A DNA stretch of 64,000 bases. It comes from VRUE01 sp963703895. Its GTDB lineage: Bacteria; Actinomycetota; Thermoleophilia; Solirubrobacterales; 70-9. The notes under the pieces were generated by a model that was not told the origin of the DNA, did not search any database, and worked only from the letters and a program-made list of their open reading frames with translations. This document shows, piece by piece, positions 34,456 to 43,278 of this stretch. The DNA is taken from contig CAVPFX010000002.1 of assembly GCA_963703895.1 (NCBI GenBank), positions 310,001 to 374,000 on the forward strand, written 5' to 3'. The stretch's first letter is position 1; every line of letters begins with the position of its first letter. The position numbers were made by a program, and so were the translations under genes.

Positions 34456-35742
34456 ATGCGTGGAGCGGCTACCGCCCTGGGTGTCTTTCTCGTCCTCGTT
34501 GCGACATCGGTCGCGCTTGCCGCCGAGAAGCCACCTGAGATGGGGCGCTACATAGTCGTGCTGGAGAGCTCGATCGACGAACCGGGCGCGGTCGGGCAGG
34601 CGCAGGTGGGTCCCCGCGGCGGCAAGCTGGGATTCGTCTACCACTACGCCCCGATCGGCTACTCGGCGGCCCTGCCCACGGACGCGGTCGAAGGGCTGCG
34701 GAAGGATCCGCGCGTGCGGGCGGTCAGGCCCGACGGGGTCGATGCCGCGCTGACGCAGACGACCTCCACTGGCATCAAACGGATCGGCGCCTTTGCCAAC
34801 AAAGCGCTGTTGATCAACGAATCAAACGACTACACGATCAACGCCGACGTGGCCGTGATCGACGCCGGGGTCAGCGCCAAAGAGACGGATATCAACATCC
34901 TCAAACGGGTTTACTGCACCGGCAACCTGATGTCGGCTACCTGCACGGAAGGGGTCGGCAACGACGAGGCGAGTGGGCACGGGACCCTGGTCACCAGCAC
35001 TCTCGGCGCCATCGACAACAAAGAAGGGGTGGTCGGCGTCGCCCCTGGCGTGCGCATCTGGTCGGCAAAGGTGCTCGATCCCAAAGCCTTGGAGTCGGAG
35101 GTGGTCGCGGCGCTCAACTGGGTGATCGAAAACGCGAAAAGCATTGAGGTGGTCAACATGAGCCTCGGCTGCGAAACGCTGCCCTGCACGCGGACCAGCG
35201 CCAGCGAAGCGATGACGAAAGCAATCGAAGCCGGCGTGGTCGTCGTCATTGCCGCCGGCAACGAGACCAGCGACGCGAGCAAATCGGACTACGCGAAAAA
35301 CCCGACCGCGATAACCGTCTCCGGAGCCGCCGACTACGACGGCGCCGCGGGCGGGACAGCCACGTCGTGGTGGCTCGCCAGCTGCAACCCGGTCAAACAG
35401 GGGGGCGACACCGGCAAAAAGGGCGAAGACGACCAGTCCTACACCGAAAGCAACTTCGGCACGGTCATCGACATCGCCGCGCCGGCCGTCTGCATCCGGG
35501 GCGAGATGCCCGAGGACCGCGGTGGCGGACTCGGCTGGGGCACCGGCACGTCCTTCGCGGCACCGCAGGTGTCGGGCGCGGCGGCGATCCTCGCGGCCCA
35601 GTCGAATCCCGAAAACAAAGCCAACGTCGAAGCGATTCGCAACTCGATCGTCGTCGCCGGGACGCTCAGCTTCAAAGACAACTCCGGCGATTCGGTCCAG
35701 GAGAAGATGCTCGAGCTGAGCGACGAAAAAACCTTCAAATAG
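34456..35742 (+). CDS. Secreted subtilisin-like serine protease (S8)
   Basis: 428 residues, ATG start. A signal peptide (about residues 1-22) is followed by an I9-type propeptide (RYIVVLESSI, AVRPDGVDA, to about residue 100). The catalytic triad is Asp136 in VIDAG, His175 in SGHGT and Ser366 in GTGTSFAAP; the oxyanion Asn269 lies in AAGNE. All are present, so it should be an active extracellular protease. Several cysteines may form disulfides. There is no C-terminal anchor. It is divergent from padR; the upstream AT-rich tract contains tttttttgact, a possible -35 box. Confidence 0.93.
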   Translation: MRGAATALGVFLVLVATSVALAAEKPPEMGRYIVVLESSIDEPGAVGQAQVGPRGGKLGFVYHYAPIGYSAALPTDAVEGLRKDPRVRAVRPDGVDAALTQTTSTGIKRIGAFANKALLINESNDYTINADVAVIDAGVSAKETDINILKRVYCTGNLMSATCTEGVGNDEASGHGTLVTSTLGAIDNKEGVVGVAPGVRIWSAKVLDPKALESEVVAALNWVIENAKSIEVVNMSLGCETLPCTRTSASEAMTKAIEAGVVVVIAAGNETSDASKSDYAKNPTAITVSGAADYDGAAGGTATSWWLASCNPVKQGGDTGKKGEDDQSYTESNFGTVIDIAAPAVCIRGEMPEDRGGGLGWGTGTSFAAPQVSGAAAILAAQSNPENKANVEAIRNSIVVAGTLSFKDNSGDSVQEKMLELSDEKTFK

Positions 35743-35779
35743 GCGCCGCGTCCCGGGTGCGTCTGTAGTCTCCAAGGCC

Positions 35780-36019
35780 ATGCCGATCGACCAGAGCAAG
35801 ATGGGGCAGGTGGTCACCGCCCAGATGGAGGCATTGGAAGCCGACTACGGCGAGGACTGCCAGATCGGCGACGTCTGCACGATCGTCGAGGTGATCGGCC
35901 CGCACGGCTCGCACGTGCGGGTGCGGACCAGCGACATGCGGCCCCACATGGCCCTGGGTCTGATCCGCATGGCCGAGCACGCGATGCTCGGCAACCTCGG
36001 CGGCGCCGGCGGCGAGTAG
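35780..36019 (+). CDS. Small conserved-looking protein of unknown function
   Basis: 79 residues, ATG. Sequence features: two Cys (GEDCQIGDVCTIVEVIG), a beta-like stretch (GSHVRVRTSDM) and a C-terminal helix with MALGLIRMAEHAML. No signal peptide or TM segment; probably a cytosolic alpha/beta protein. Composition is typical of real coding sequence in this window. It stands alone between the subtilase and the convergent HD-GYP gene. The stop codon TAG sits in the loop of a perfect 6-bp hairpin (36011-36025). Confidence 0.6.
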   Translation: MPIDQSKMGQVVTAQMEALEADYGEDCQIGDVCTIVEVIGPHGSHVRVRTSDMRPHMALGLIRMAEHAMLGNLGGAGGE

Positions 36020-36025
36020 CTCGCC
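36011..36025. terminator. Hairpin with the stop codon as its loop, between convergent genes
   Basis: ggcgag (36011-36016), TAG stop (36017-36019), ctcgcc (36020-36025). The stop of the convergent HD-GYP gene begins on the next base (36026). The hairpin is short and lacks a T-run. Confidence 0.4.
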
Positions 36026-37135
36026 TTAATCCAGCTCAGCGATTAGTGCCTCAACCACGGCGATGTCGAACTGCGTACCGGCGCCCGCGTGCAGCTCGCT
36101 GACCGCTGACTCCTTCGGCATTGCCTTGCGGTAGGAGCGGTCCGAGGTCATCGCGTGGTAGGCGTCGCAGGTGGCGATGATCATCGCCCCGCGTGGGATC
36201 TCCTCGCCGCGCAGCCCGTCCGGGTAACCGCCGCCGTCGACCCGCTCGTGGGCGGAGCGGACTAGCGGCGCGACCGGGGCGAGGAAGGGGATGCGCTCGA
36301 GCATGCGGGCGCCGATCGCGGTGTGGGCGTCCATCTTCTGCCGCTCCTCCGGGCTGAGCGGGCCGGCCTTGCGCAGCAGCTCGCCGGGCACGCCGATCTT
36401 GCCGACGTCGTGCAGCAGCGCCCCGTAGCGCAGCCGGTCTAGCTCGGGTCCGCCAATTCCCATTCGCCTGCCGACGGCGACCGCCAGATCGGCGACCTCG
36501 TTGGCGTGATCGGCGGTGTAGGCGTCCTGCAGCTCGACCGCATCGGCGAGCACGCCCAGGGTGGTGAGGAAGGCGCCCTCGAGCTCGTCGACGAGCTGGC
36601 AGCGGTAGATCGCCGAGCCGAGCTGGCCGGCGACGATGTGGGCCAGCAGCAGGTCCTCCTCGGCGAAGGCGCCGGGCTCCTCCTGCTCGAGGTTCATCAC
36701 GCCCCAGACGCTGCCGGCCACCCGGATCGGCAGCGAGAGCTCGGAGCCGGGGTCGGTGCGCGGGTTGCGGTGCAGGTAGTCGGAGTCGAGGCGGGTGTCG
36801 TTGATCATCGCCGGCTCGCCCGTGCGCGCCACGCGCCCGTTGACGCCGATCTCGACCGGCTGCTCGACGGCGAGGAAGTCGTCGACCTCCTCGGCCAGCG
36901 GGCCGGCGCCGGCGACGACCCGCAGCGAGCCGTCGGGATCGAGCCGCTGGACGACGGCGAGGTAGTAGTCGAAGGACTCGTGCAGCTCACGCACGGCGAT
37001 CGCAGCGACGTCCTCGACGCTGTGCGCACGGGCGAGCAGCGAGGAGATGCGGCTCGCGACCACCAGGCGTTCGTCGCGGCCGCCGCCCGCGTTCGCGGCC
37101 AGCATCGTCGGCATTTCGGTCGTGCTCGGCTCCAC
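36026..37135 (-). CDS. GAF plus HD-GYP domain protein (c-di-GMP phosphodiesterase-like)
   Basis: 369 residues; GTG 37135, with ATG 37115 as an alternative. Residues about 25-175 form a GAF sensor domain (LARAHSVEDVAAIAVRELHESFDYYLAVVQRL, LSLPIRVAGSVWGVMNLEQ). Residues 185-365 are HD-GYP: DAYTADHANEVADLAVAVG, YGALLHDVGKIG, SAHERVDGGGYPDGL and ATCDAYHAMTSDRSYR. The metal-binding HD and HE(x)nGYP residues are intact, so phosphodiesterase activity on c-di-GMP or a related dinucleotide is plausible. Cytosolic. Divergent from lysC with 61 bp between. Confidence 0.9.
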   Translation of the reverse strand: MEPSTTEMPTMLAANAGGGRDERLVVASRISSLLARAHSVEDVAAIAVRELHESFDYYLAVVQRLDPDGSLRVVAGAGPLAEEVDDFLAVEQPVEIGVNGRVARTGEPAMINDTRLDSDYLHRNPRTDPGSELSLPIRVAGSVWGVMNLEQEEPGAFAEEDLLLAHIVAGQLGSAIYRCQLVDELEGAFLTTLGVLADAVELQDAYTADHANEVADLAVAVGRRMGIGGPELDRLRYGALLHDVGKIGVPGELLRKAGPLSPEERQKMDAHTAIGARMLERIPFLAPVAPLVRSAHERVDGGGYPDGLRGEEIPRGAMIIATCDAYHAMTSDRSYRKAMPKESAVSELHAGAGTQFDIAVVEALIAELD

Positions 37136-37196
37136 TTAGGGAAACCCATCGGTTTGCGGTCCGTTTGCCTTTAGGACCACCTATCCTCAGCGGTCG

Positions 37197-38498
37197 ATGT
37201 CCGCAAGCAACTCGAACACGGTGGTGATGAAGTTCGGCGGCAGCTCGGTGGCCGGCGCCGAGCAGATCAAACGCGCCGCCCGACGCATCGTCGCCGCCCG
37301 CGAGGCCGGCAAGCGAGCCGTCGCCGTGCTCTCCGCGCGGGGCAAGACCACCGACGAGCTGGTCGCCCAGGCGCTGGAGATCTCCGAGCGCCCGGACTCG
37401 CGCGAGATGGACATGCTGCTCTCCACCGGCGAGCGGATCTCATGCGCGCTCTGCGCGATGGCGATCCACGACATGGGCCACAAGGCGATCTCGCTGACCG
37501 GCTCCCAGGCCGGCATCGTCACCGACTCCTCGCACACCAAGGCGCGGATCATCGACGTCCGCGCCGAGCGCATCGAGGAGGCCCTGGAGGAGGACCACAT
37601 CGTCCTCGTCGCCGGCTTCCAGGGCGTCTCGACCACCAGTCACGACGTGACCACGCTGGGGCGGGGCGGCTCCGACACGACGGCAGTGGCCCTCGCCGCG
37701 GCGCTCGACGCCGAGGTGTGCGAGATCTACACCGACGTCGCCGGCGTCTTCAGCGCCGACCCGCGGATCGTTCCCGATGCGCGCAAGATCCCGGTCGCGA
37801 CCTTCGAGGAGACGCTCGAGATGGCCGCCTCGGGCGCCCGCGTGCTGCAGCTGCGCTCGGTCGAGTACGCCCGCAACCACGGCGTTCGCATTCACTGCCG
37901 CAGCAGCTTCGATGACGGTCCCGGTACCCTCGTCGTCAGCGAGGACGAGACCGAGCAGGAGACCATGGAGCAGCCCTTCGTCACAGCCATCACCCACTCC
38001 GTCGACGAGGCGCGGGTCACGCTTGTCGGCATCCGCGACGAGCCCGGCGTCGCCGGCGAGATCTTCAATGCCCTGGCCGAGGCCGGGATCAACGTCGACG
38101 TGATCATCCAGAACGAGCCGGTTAGCGACGACGAGCTCGCCGACCTCTCCTTCACGATCGACCGCGCCGAGCTGACCACCGCCACCGACGCGCTGGCCGC
38201 GCTCGGCGACGTCAGCGAGGGGATCCGCACCGACGATCAGATCGGCAAGGTCTCGATCATCGGCGCCGGCATGCGCTCGCACCCCGGCGTCGCCGCCAAG
38301 GTCTTCGAGGTCCTGGGCGGCGAGGAGATCAACATCGAGATGATCTCCACCTCGCCGATCAAGATCTCCTGCGTCATCTCCGCCGAGCGGGTTCCCGACG
38401 CGGTCCGGGTCCTGCACCAGGCCTTCGGGCTGGGCGCCGACGCCGTGCGCGCCGAAGACCCCGAAGGCGCCGAGCACCGTCCCACGGTCGGTACCTGA
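37197..38498 (+). CDS. lysC: Aspartate kinase
   Basis: 433 residues, ATG. It catalyses ATP-dependent phosphorylation of aspartate, the first step to lysine, threonine and methionine. The N-terminus VVMKFGGSSVAGAEQIKRAA is the kinase motif. LGRGGSDTTAVALAAAL and the FEETLEMAASGARVLQLRSVEYAR stretch follow. Two ACT domains occupy about residues 275-420 (ARVTLVGIRDEPGVAGEIFNAL, VSIIGAGMRSHPGVAAKVFEVL) and would confer feedback control. asd follows 17 bp downstream. The 61-bp leader is too short for a lysine riboswitch. Confidence 0.96.
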   Translation: MSASNSNTVVMKFGGSSVAGAEQIKRAARRIVAAREAGKRAVAVLSARGKTTDELVAQALEISERPDSREMDMLLSTGERISCALCAMAIHDMGHKAISLTGSQAGIVTDSSHTKARIIDVRAERIEEALEEDHIVLVAGFQGVSTTSHDVTTLGRGGSDTTAVALAAALDAEVCEIYTDVAGVFSADPRIVPDARKIPVATFEETLEMAASGARVLQLRSVEYARNHGVRIHCRSSFDDGPGTLVVSEDETEQETMEQPFVTAITHSVDEARVTLVGIRDEPGVAGEIFNALAEAGINVDVIIQNEPVSDDELADLSFTIDRAELTTATDALAALGDVSEGIRTDDQIGKVSIIGAGMRSHPGVAAKVFEVLGGEEINIEMISTSPIKISCVISAERVPDAVRVLHQAFGLGADAVRAEDPEGAEHRPTVGT

Positions 38499-38515
38499 CC
38501 CGGCCGGTCACCGAG

Positions 38516-39547
38516 ATGGCGGGCGACGGTTACAGAGTCGGAGTCTTGGGCGCCACCGGCGCGGTCGGCTCGACCATCCTCGAGATCCTCGCCGAACGCG
38601 ACTTCCCCGCCGCCGAGGTCGTCCCCTTCGCTTCCGAGCGCTCGGCCGGGCGCCAGCTTGAGTGGAACGGCTCGACTCTCGAGTGCCGGCCGCTCAACCG
38701 GGAGACGATCCAAGGCCTTGACGTCGTGCTGTCCTCGGCGGGCGGTTCGGTCAGCGCCGAGTGGGCGCCGCAGCTGGTCGAGGCGGGCGCGGTCGTCGTC
38801 GACAACACCAGCTACTGGCGCATGTACGAGGACGTGCCGCTGGTCGTCGCCGGGGTCAACCCCGACGCGGCGGCCGGCCACAAGGGCATCGTCGCCAACC
38901 CCAACTGCACGACGATGGTGATGATGATGGCGCTGGCGCCGATCCACCGCGCGGTCGGGCTCGAGCGCCTCGTCGTGTCCTCATACCAAGCGGTCTCCGG
39001 CACCGGCCAGCGGGCGATCGAGGAGCTGCTGGCCCAGTCGCGGGCGGCGCTGGCCGGCGAAGAGGTGCCGCCGCCGAGCATCTACCCGCACCAGATCGCC
39101 TTCAACGTGCTGCCCCAGGTCGAGGTCTTCAAGGACGGCGACGACTACACCACCGAGGAGCGCAAGGTGATGGCGGAGACGCGCAAGATCCTCGGCTTTG
39201 GCGACGAGGTGGCGATCTCAGCCACCTGCGCCCGCGTGCCGGTGATCAGCGGCCACTCGGAGTCGGTCAACGTCCGCACCCGCGAGGACCTCTCGCCCGA
39301 CGATTGCCGCGCCCTGCTCGCCGAGGCGCCCGGCGTGATCGTCGTCGACGACCCCGCCAACGGCAAGTACCCACTGGCGCTCGACGCTGCCGGCCGCGAC
39401 GAGGTCCTCGTCGGCAGAGTGCGTCGCGACCCCGACCAGGCGCGCACCCTCAACCTCTGGATCGCCGGCGACAACCTACGCAAGGGCGCCGCCACCAACG
39501 CCGTTCAGGTCGCAGAGCTGCTCATAGAGCGTGACCTCCTCCGCTAG
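38516..39547 (+). CDS. asd: Aspartate-semialdehyde dehydrogenase
   Basis: 343 residues, ATG. It reduces aspartyl phosphate with NADPH, the second step of the aspartate pathway. The N-terminal GVLGATGAVGSTILEIL is the dinucleotide motif. The active-site Cys lies in GIVANPNCTT. The later VPVISGHSESVNV segment contains the catalytic His region. Length is normal. It forms an operon with lysC. The stop is followed after 6 nt by a family A palindrome (39554-39600). Confidence 0.96.
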   Translation: MAGDGYRVGVLGATGAVGSTILEILAERDFPAAEVVPFASERSAGRQLEWNGSTLECRPLNRETIQGLDVVLSSAGGSVSAEWAPQLVEAGAVVVDNTSYWRMYEDVPLVVAGVNPDAAAGHKGIVANPNCTTMVMMMALAPIHRAVGLERLVVSSYQAVSGTGQRAIEELLAQSRAALAGEEVPPPSIYPHQIAFNVLPQVEVFKDGDDYTTEERKVMAETRKILGFGDEVAISATCARVPVISGHSESVNVRTREDLSPDDCRALLAEAPGVIVVDDPANGKYPLALDAAGRDEVLVGRVRRDPDQARTLNLWIAGDNLRKGAATNAVQVAELLIERDLLR

Positions 39548-39553
39548 CTCGCG

Positions 39554-39600
39554 TTCCGGTGCGCCTTATGTGGCCCACAGGCACATAAAGCGCACCGGAA
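39554..39600. repeat. Palindrome family A, copy 2 (after asd)
   Basis: 18-bp arms ttccggtgcgccttatgt (39554-39571) and acataaagcgcaccggaa (39583-39600), one mismatch, 11-nt loop. It begins 6 nt after the asd stop and ends 13 nt before the antiporter start. The mismatch (c in the left arm where t would pair) is at the same place as in copy 1. Confidence 0.9.
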
Positions 39601-39613
39601 GCTAGGAACTGCC

Positions 39614-40813
39614 GTGGGTATTGGCTTCGGCGATGGGGTTTTGATTTTTGGCGGGTTGCTGACCTTGGTCGCCGCGCTCTCGGGGGTGATGAAGGGAACC
39701 GTGCTCTCCGCCTCGGTGCTCTCGGTGGCGCTGGGGATCGCGCTCGCCGCGTTCGGCGTCGTCGACATTGACCCGCAGTCGGAGTCGATCGTGCAGCTGG
39801 TCGAGCTGGCGCTGATCCTCACCCTCTTCTCCGACGGCATGTTCGTTGAGCGCGAGCTGCTGCAGCGGCACTGGAGCCCAGTGGCGCGGGCGCTGGCGAT
39901 CGCGATGCCGATCACCATGCTCCTGCTCGGGCTCGCCGCCAAGGCGCTCTTCCCGGATCTGAGCTGGGCCGAGGCGCTGCTGTTGGCGGCGGTGCTCTCG
40001 CCTACCGACCCGGTCGTCACCTCAGCGGTCGTCACCTCGCGGATCGTGCCGGCCTCGGTCCGCCACACGCTCAATCTCGAGTCCGGCCTCAACGACGGTC
40101 TCGCCCTGCCCTTCGTCCTCTTCTTCCTCGTTCTCGCCGGCCCCGGCGGCGACCCCGGTGGCGAAGCGGCGAAGCTGGTCGGCGAGGCGCTCTTCGGCGC
40201 TGGCGTCGGTATCGGTCTCGGCACGCTCGGCGGGCGCTTGCACCATCGCCTGCCCGGCGGCGGCATCACCGCGCGCTACGAGGGGATCTACGCGGTCGGC
40301 ATCGCCCTCTTCGCCTTTGGGCTCGCCGAAGTGACGATCGGCAACGGTCTGATCGCCGCCTTCGTCTGCGGCATCGCCATGGCCGCGAGCGAGCGCGACG
40401 TCCCGGAGGGCTTCGTCGAGTTCGCCGAGAACGCCAGCGCGATCCTGCAGGTGCTCACCTTCTTCGTCTTCGGCGCCCTGATCGTCGCCACCGGCTTCCA
40501 CCACGACATTCCGCCGCTGATCGTCTTCGTCGTCTTCGCCCTGATCGTCGCGAGGCCGCTGGCGGTGCTGCTCTCCTTCGTCAAAACCGGCATTCCGCGC
40601 CCGCAGAAGCTCTTCATGGCCTGGTTCGGTCCCAAGGGCGTCGCCTCGATGCTCTTCGCCCTCTTCGTGCTCAAGTCCGACGTCGGCGACGCCACCCTGA
40701 TCTTCGACGTCGCCGCGATAGCAATCATCTGCTCAATCGTCGCCCACGGCCTAACCGACACCGTCGGCGCCCAATGGCTGGCCCGCCGCGTCGGCCTCGA
40801 CCGTCCCGGCTAG
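39614..40813 (+). CDS. Na+(K+)/H+ antiporter, CPA1/NhaP-like
   Basis: 399 residues, GTG start. About 12 hydrophobic segments fill the protein. The family motifs are present: LSPTDPVVTSAVVTS with the conserved Asp-Pro, and NLESGLNDGLALPFVLFFLVL with the ion-binding Asn-Asp pair. A later KTGIPRPQKLFMAWFGPKGVASMLFAL segment is also typical. It exchanges cations for protons at the cytoplasmic membrane. No C-terminal cytosolic regulatory domain is present, which makes it a short form. It follows asd and the family A palindrome. Confidence 0.9.
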   Translation: MGIGFGDGVLIFGGLLTLVAALSGVMKGTVLSASVLSVALGIALAAFGVVDIDPQSESIVQLVELALILTLFSDGMFVERELLQRHWSPVARALAIAMPITMLLLGLAAKALFPDLSWAEALLLAAVLSPTDPVVTSAVVTSRIVPASVRHTLNLESGLNDGLALPFVLFFLVLAGPGGDPGGEAAKLVGEALFGAGVGIGLGTLGGRLHHRLPGGGITARYEGIYAVGIALFAFGLAEVTIGNGLIAAFVCGIAMAASERDVPEGFVEFAENASAILQVLTFFVFGALIVATGFHHDIPPLIVFVVFALIVARPLAVLLSFVKTGIPRPQKLFMAWFGPKGVASMLFALFVLKSDVGDATLIFDVAAIAIICSIVAHGLTDTVGAQWLARRVGLDRPG

Positions 40814-40833
40814 AGCGCAACCGCACCTGCCTT

Positions 40834-40861
40834 TTGTATGAAGTGTTTTGTCTGCTAGACT
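40834..40861 (+). promoter_or_regulatory. Candidate promoter of a leaderless small gene
   Basis: TTGTAT (40834-40839), 16-nt spacer, TAGACT (40856-40861). The ATG of the 59-residue protein is 9 nt after the -10 box, so a transcript starting about 7 nt after the box would have almost no leader. No ribosome site is visible. Confidence 0.5.
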
Positions 40862-40870
40862 AAGCGGTGC

Positions 40871-41050
40871 ATGGCGACCTGGGAAGACGCAAGGATCGAC
40901 CGCATCGAGGAGCGCATCAATCGAATCGAGCGCAAAGAATGGGAGCGCCGCGAAGCGATCCTCCGCCTTCTAACCAACGGCGTAGCACTCGCCTCGATCA
41001 TCTTCACAACCGTGATGATCACCCTCGCCATCGCCCGTCACGCCCACTGA
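40871..41050 (+). CDS. 59-residue coiled-coil and TM small protein
   Basis: ATG 40871 to TGA 41048-41050. Residues 3-30 are strongly charged and heptad-like (DARIDRIEERINRIERKEW), predicting a short coiled coil. Residues 34-54 form a hydrophobic helix (LTNGVALASIIFTTVMITLA) ending in a His/Arg tail. It is a plausible single-pass membrane protein with a cytosolic coiled coil. A promoter-like pair lies just upstream. The larger overlapping frame starting at 40867 is Arg/His-rich and less credible. No family is recognised. Confidence 0.65.
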   Translation: MATWEDARIDRIEERINRIERKEWERREAILRLLTNGVALASIIFTTVMITLAIARHAH

Positions 41051-41104
41051 GCCGCTGAGCTTTCGAGCTTGGCTCCCGCCTGATCCGCTTTTTCGAATCG
41101 AGGA

Positions 41105-41172
41105 GAGCGGGTGCGCAGGGGTCTGCGGACACTCAGCGCGAAGCGCGTCCGCAGACCCCTGCGCACCCGCTC
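41105..41172. repeat. Long perfect inverted repeat between convergent genes
   Basis: Perfect 26-bp arms (41105-41130, beginning gagcgggtgcgcagggg; 41147-41172) with a 16-nt loop that itself contains gcgcgaagcgc. On the minus strand it is 20 nt past the stop of the CCG-domain gene; on the plus strand 54 nt past the small gene. Likely a bidirectional terminator, but far longer than needed. Confidence 0.85.
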
Positions 41173-41191
41173 ATCACGTTTGGATCACCAA

Positions 41192-42100
41192 TCAGGCAGG
41201 AACCGCAGCGAGCCGCTCTTCGACCCACTTGGTCGAAGCGATGTGCTTGCTCATGCCCAGCTGCTTCGGCTCCGCACCAAGCGCCAGCGAGACCAACTGC
41301 GGCAGATGCAGGACCGCGAGACCCAGGTCCCGGTTGACCACCTTGGCCGCCTCGGGCTGCTGCATGTCGAGGTTGAGGTGGCAGAGCGGGCAGGGGGTGA
41401 CGAGGCAGTCGGCGCCGGCGTCGAGCGCGTCACCGACGTGGGTGCCGGCCTGGCGCAGCGAGGTGTCGCGGTTCATCGTGATCACCGGGAAGCCGCAGCA
41501 CTTGCGGGCGCCGTCGTACTCGACGACCTCGCCGCCGAGCGCCTCGATCACTTTCTCCAAGTAGAGATCGCGTTCGGGGAACTCGTCATAGCCGAGCCGC
41601 TCCTTGGGGCGGACCACGTAGCAGCCGTAGAAGGGGCCGACGCGCAGGCCGCTGAGCGGGCGCGTCACCTTCTCGGCGAGGCGGTCGAGGCCGTAGTCCT
41701 CGACCAGCAGCCAGAGGAAGTTCTTGTTGGTGAAGCCGTCTTTGCCCTTCTCGTAGGCGAGTCCCTGGCCGCTAAGCACCTCGTTGATGTGGGCGCGGTA
41801 AGAGGAATCGGCATCCAGCCGTTGCTGACACTCCGATTGCGCGCCCTGACAGGTCGAGCAGATGTTCATCATCGAGAGCCCGGTCTGCTGGGCGAGGGCG
41901 AAGGTGCGGGCGTTGAGCGTGTCGGCGAGCTCCTGGTTGTGCTCGGCGATCACGCCGGCGCCGCAGCAGTTGGCGCGGTCGAGTTCGACCAGCTCGATGC
42001 CGAGCTTCTCGGCGGCGATCGCCATCGAGCCGTGCAGCTCGGTGGTGAAGCCGCGCGAGACGCAGCCGGGCCAGTAGGCGACCTTGATCTGCTCGCTCAC
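41192..42100 (-). CDS. CCG-domain (HdrB-like) subunit of succinate dehydrogenase
   Basis: 302 residues, GTG start overlapping the sdhB stop by 4 nt. Two cysteine-rich CCG motifs are visible: Cys13...Cys45-Cys46-Gly...Cys81-x2-Cys84, and GCYVVRP...KCCGFP...CPLCH. This is the signature of heterodisulfide reductase subunit B and of the SdhE/SdhC-like subunit of type E succinate:quinone reductases. The protein has no TM helices, so it would attach by an amphipathic route. As the third gene of sdhA-sdhB-this it probably takes electrons from SdhB and passes them to quinone. No classical SdhC/SdhD anchor is encoded nearby. Confidence 0.85.
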   Translation of the reverse strand: MSEQIKVAYWPGCVSRGFTTELHGSMAIAAEKLGIELVELDRANCCGAGVIAEHNQELADTLNARTFALAQQTGLSMMNICSTCQGAQSECQQRLDADSSYRAHINEVLSGQGLAYEKGKDGFTNKNFLWLLVEDYGLDRLAEKVTRPLSGLRVGPFYGCYVVRPKERLGYDEFPERDLYLEKVIEALGGEVVEYDGARKCCGFPVITMNRDTSLRQAGTHVGDALDAGADCLVTPCPLCHLNLDMQQPEAAKVVNRDLGLAVLHLPQLVSLALGAEPKQLGMSKHIASTKWVEERLAAVPA

Positions 42101-43278
42101 GACTCCTCGCTTTCCGCGGCCGTGGCCGCCTCCGCCGTCAGGGCCTCGTCGGTCATCTCATCGGGCTCCGGTTCGACGAAATCCTCGTCCTCGCCCTTGA
42201 TGTAGATGTTGAATTCCTCGCGGTGCTCCTCGGCGTGCTCGTAGATCGCCTTGACCTCGTCCTGAGCGCCGCCGGGAAGCTTGGGGTGAAGCCCCGGGAT
42301 CACCTTGTGCGCCGAGCGGGCCTTGCCGGTCTTGATCGCCCGCAACACCGTCGGCAGCGACTCGATCAGGCCCTTGATCGCGCCCATCGAGGGTTTGAGC
42401 TTGCCTTTGACGCCGGGCGCGTAGGACTCCTGGACCAGCAGTGCCTCATCGAGCGTGCCCTTCTTCTCGATGATCTTGACGAAGGCCTCCTCGTGGCTGT
42501 GGCCGTTGTTGGGGTCGTCGTCGATCCCCTCTTCGCCGGCTTTGCGGCGCAGGCGCATGATCTGGTCCATCGGCGCCACGCCCTTGGGGCAGGCGTCGAT
42601 ACAGCTGAAGCAGTGGGTGCAGTCGTAGATTCCGTGCGGGTCGTGGGCGAGGTCGTGGAGGCGCTCCTTGGTCTCGGCGTCGCGCGGGTCGCCGACGAAG
42701 CGGTAGGCCTTGGCCAATGCCGCCGGGCCGATGAAGTCAGGGTCGGCTTCCATCGAGAGGCAGGAGGAGACGCAGGCGCCGCACTGGATGCAGGCCATCG
42801 ACTGGGTGATGTCGATCATCGACTCGGGCTCGACCACGTACTCGCGCTCGGGCGCCTCGCCGTGGGGGAGGAGCCAGGGGGTGACGCGGCGGATCTTGGT
42901 CCAGTGGGTCGACTCCATGTCGGTGATCAGGTCCTTGATCACGGGCATGTTGCCCATCGGCTCGATCACGATCGGCGGTGTGCCGCCGTCGGCGCTGGGG
43001 CTGACGCTGGCTTTGCGCTCGGCCAGCTCCTGCGCCTCGCCGACCTGGGTCTTGCAACCGAGGGTGGACTGGCCGTTGACCTTCATCCCACAGGAGCCGC
43101 AGATCGCGGCGCGGCAGGAGCAGCGCACCGAGAGCGAGCCGTCGTCGCGGTCCTTGGCCTGCAGCAGGCCGTCGAGGACGGAGAGCGAGGGATCGAGATC
43201 GACTTTGAACTCCTCCCAGTAGGCGCCCTCGCCCGACTCGGGCAGATACCTGCGGACTTTGAGCGTGTACTCGGCCAT
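42097..43278 (-). CDS. sdhB: Succinate dehydrogenase iron-sulfur subunit, extended
   Basis: 393 residues from ATG 43278 (MAEYTLKVRRY); the longer frame is sdhA shadow. Residues 55-75 carry the [2Fe-2S] ligands (Cys55, 60, 63, 75). Cys163, 166, 169, 173 form a first four-Cys cluster and Cys220, 223, 226, 230 (CTHCFSCIDACP) a second. Classical SdhB has only three cysteines at the last site, so a second [4Fe-4S] in place of [3Fe-4S] is likely, as in type E enzymes. About 150 extra C-terminal residues end in an acidic tail. The start overlaps the sdhA stop by one base. Confidence 0.92.
   Translation of the reverse strand: MAEYTLKVRRYLPESGEGAYWEEFKVDLDPSLSVLDGLLQAKDRDDGSLSVRCSCRAAICGSCGMKVNGQSTLGCKTQVGEAQELAERKASVSPSADGGTPPIVIEPMGNMPVIKDLITDMESTHWTKIRRVTPWLLPHGEAPEREYVVEPESMIDITQSMACIQCGACVSSCLSMEADPDFIGPAALAKAYRFVGDPRDAETKERLHDLAHDPHGIYDCTHCFSCIDACPKGVAPMDQIMRLRRKAGEEGIDDDPNNGHSHEEAFVKIIEKKGTLDEALLVQESYAPGVKGKLKPSMGAIKGLIESLPTVLRAIKTGKARSAHKVIPGLHPKLPGGAQDEVKAIYEHAEEHREEFNIYIKGEDEDFVEPEPDEMTDEALTAEAATAAESEES

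Noticed and set aside
37136..37196. Possible lysine riboswitch upstream of lysC
   Set aside because: The leader is only about 60 nt; a lysine riboswitch needs well over 150 nt. Only a 5-bp hairpin (ggtcc/ggacc) is present.
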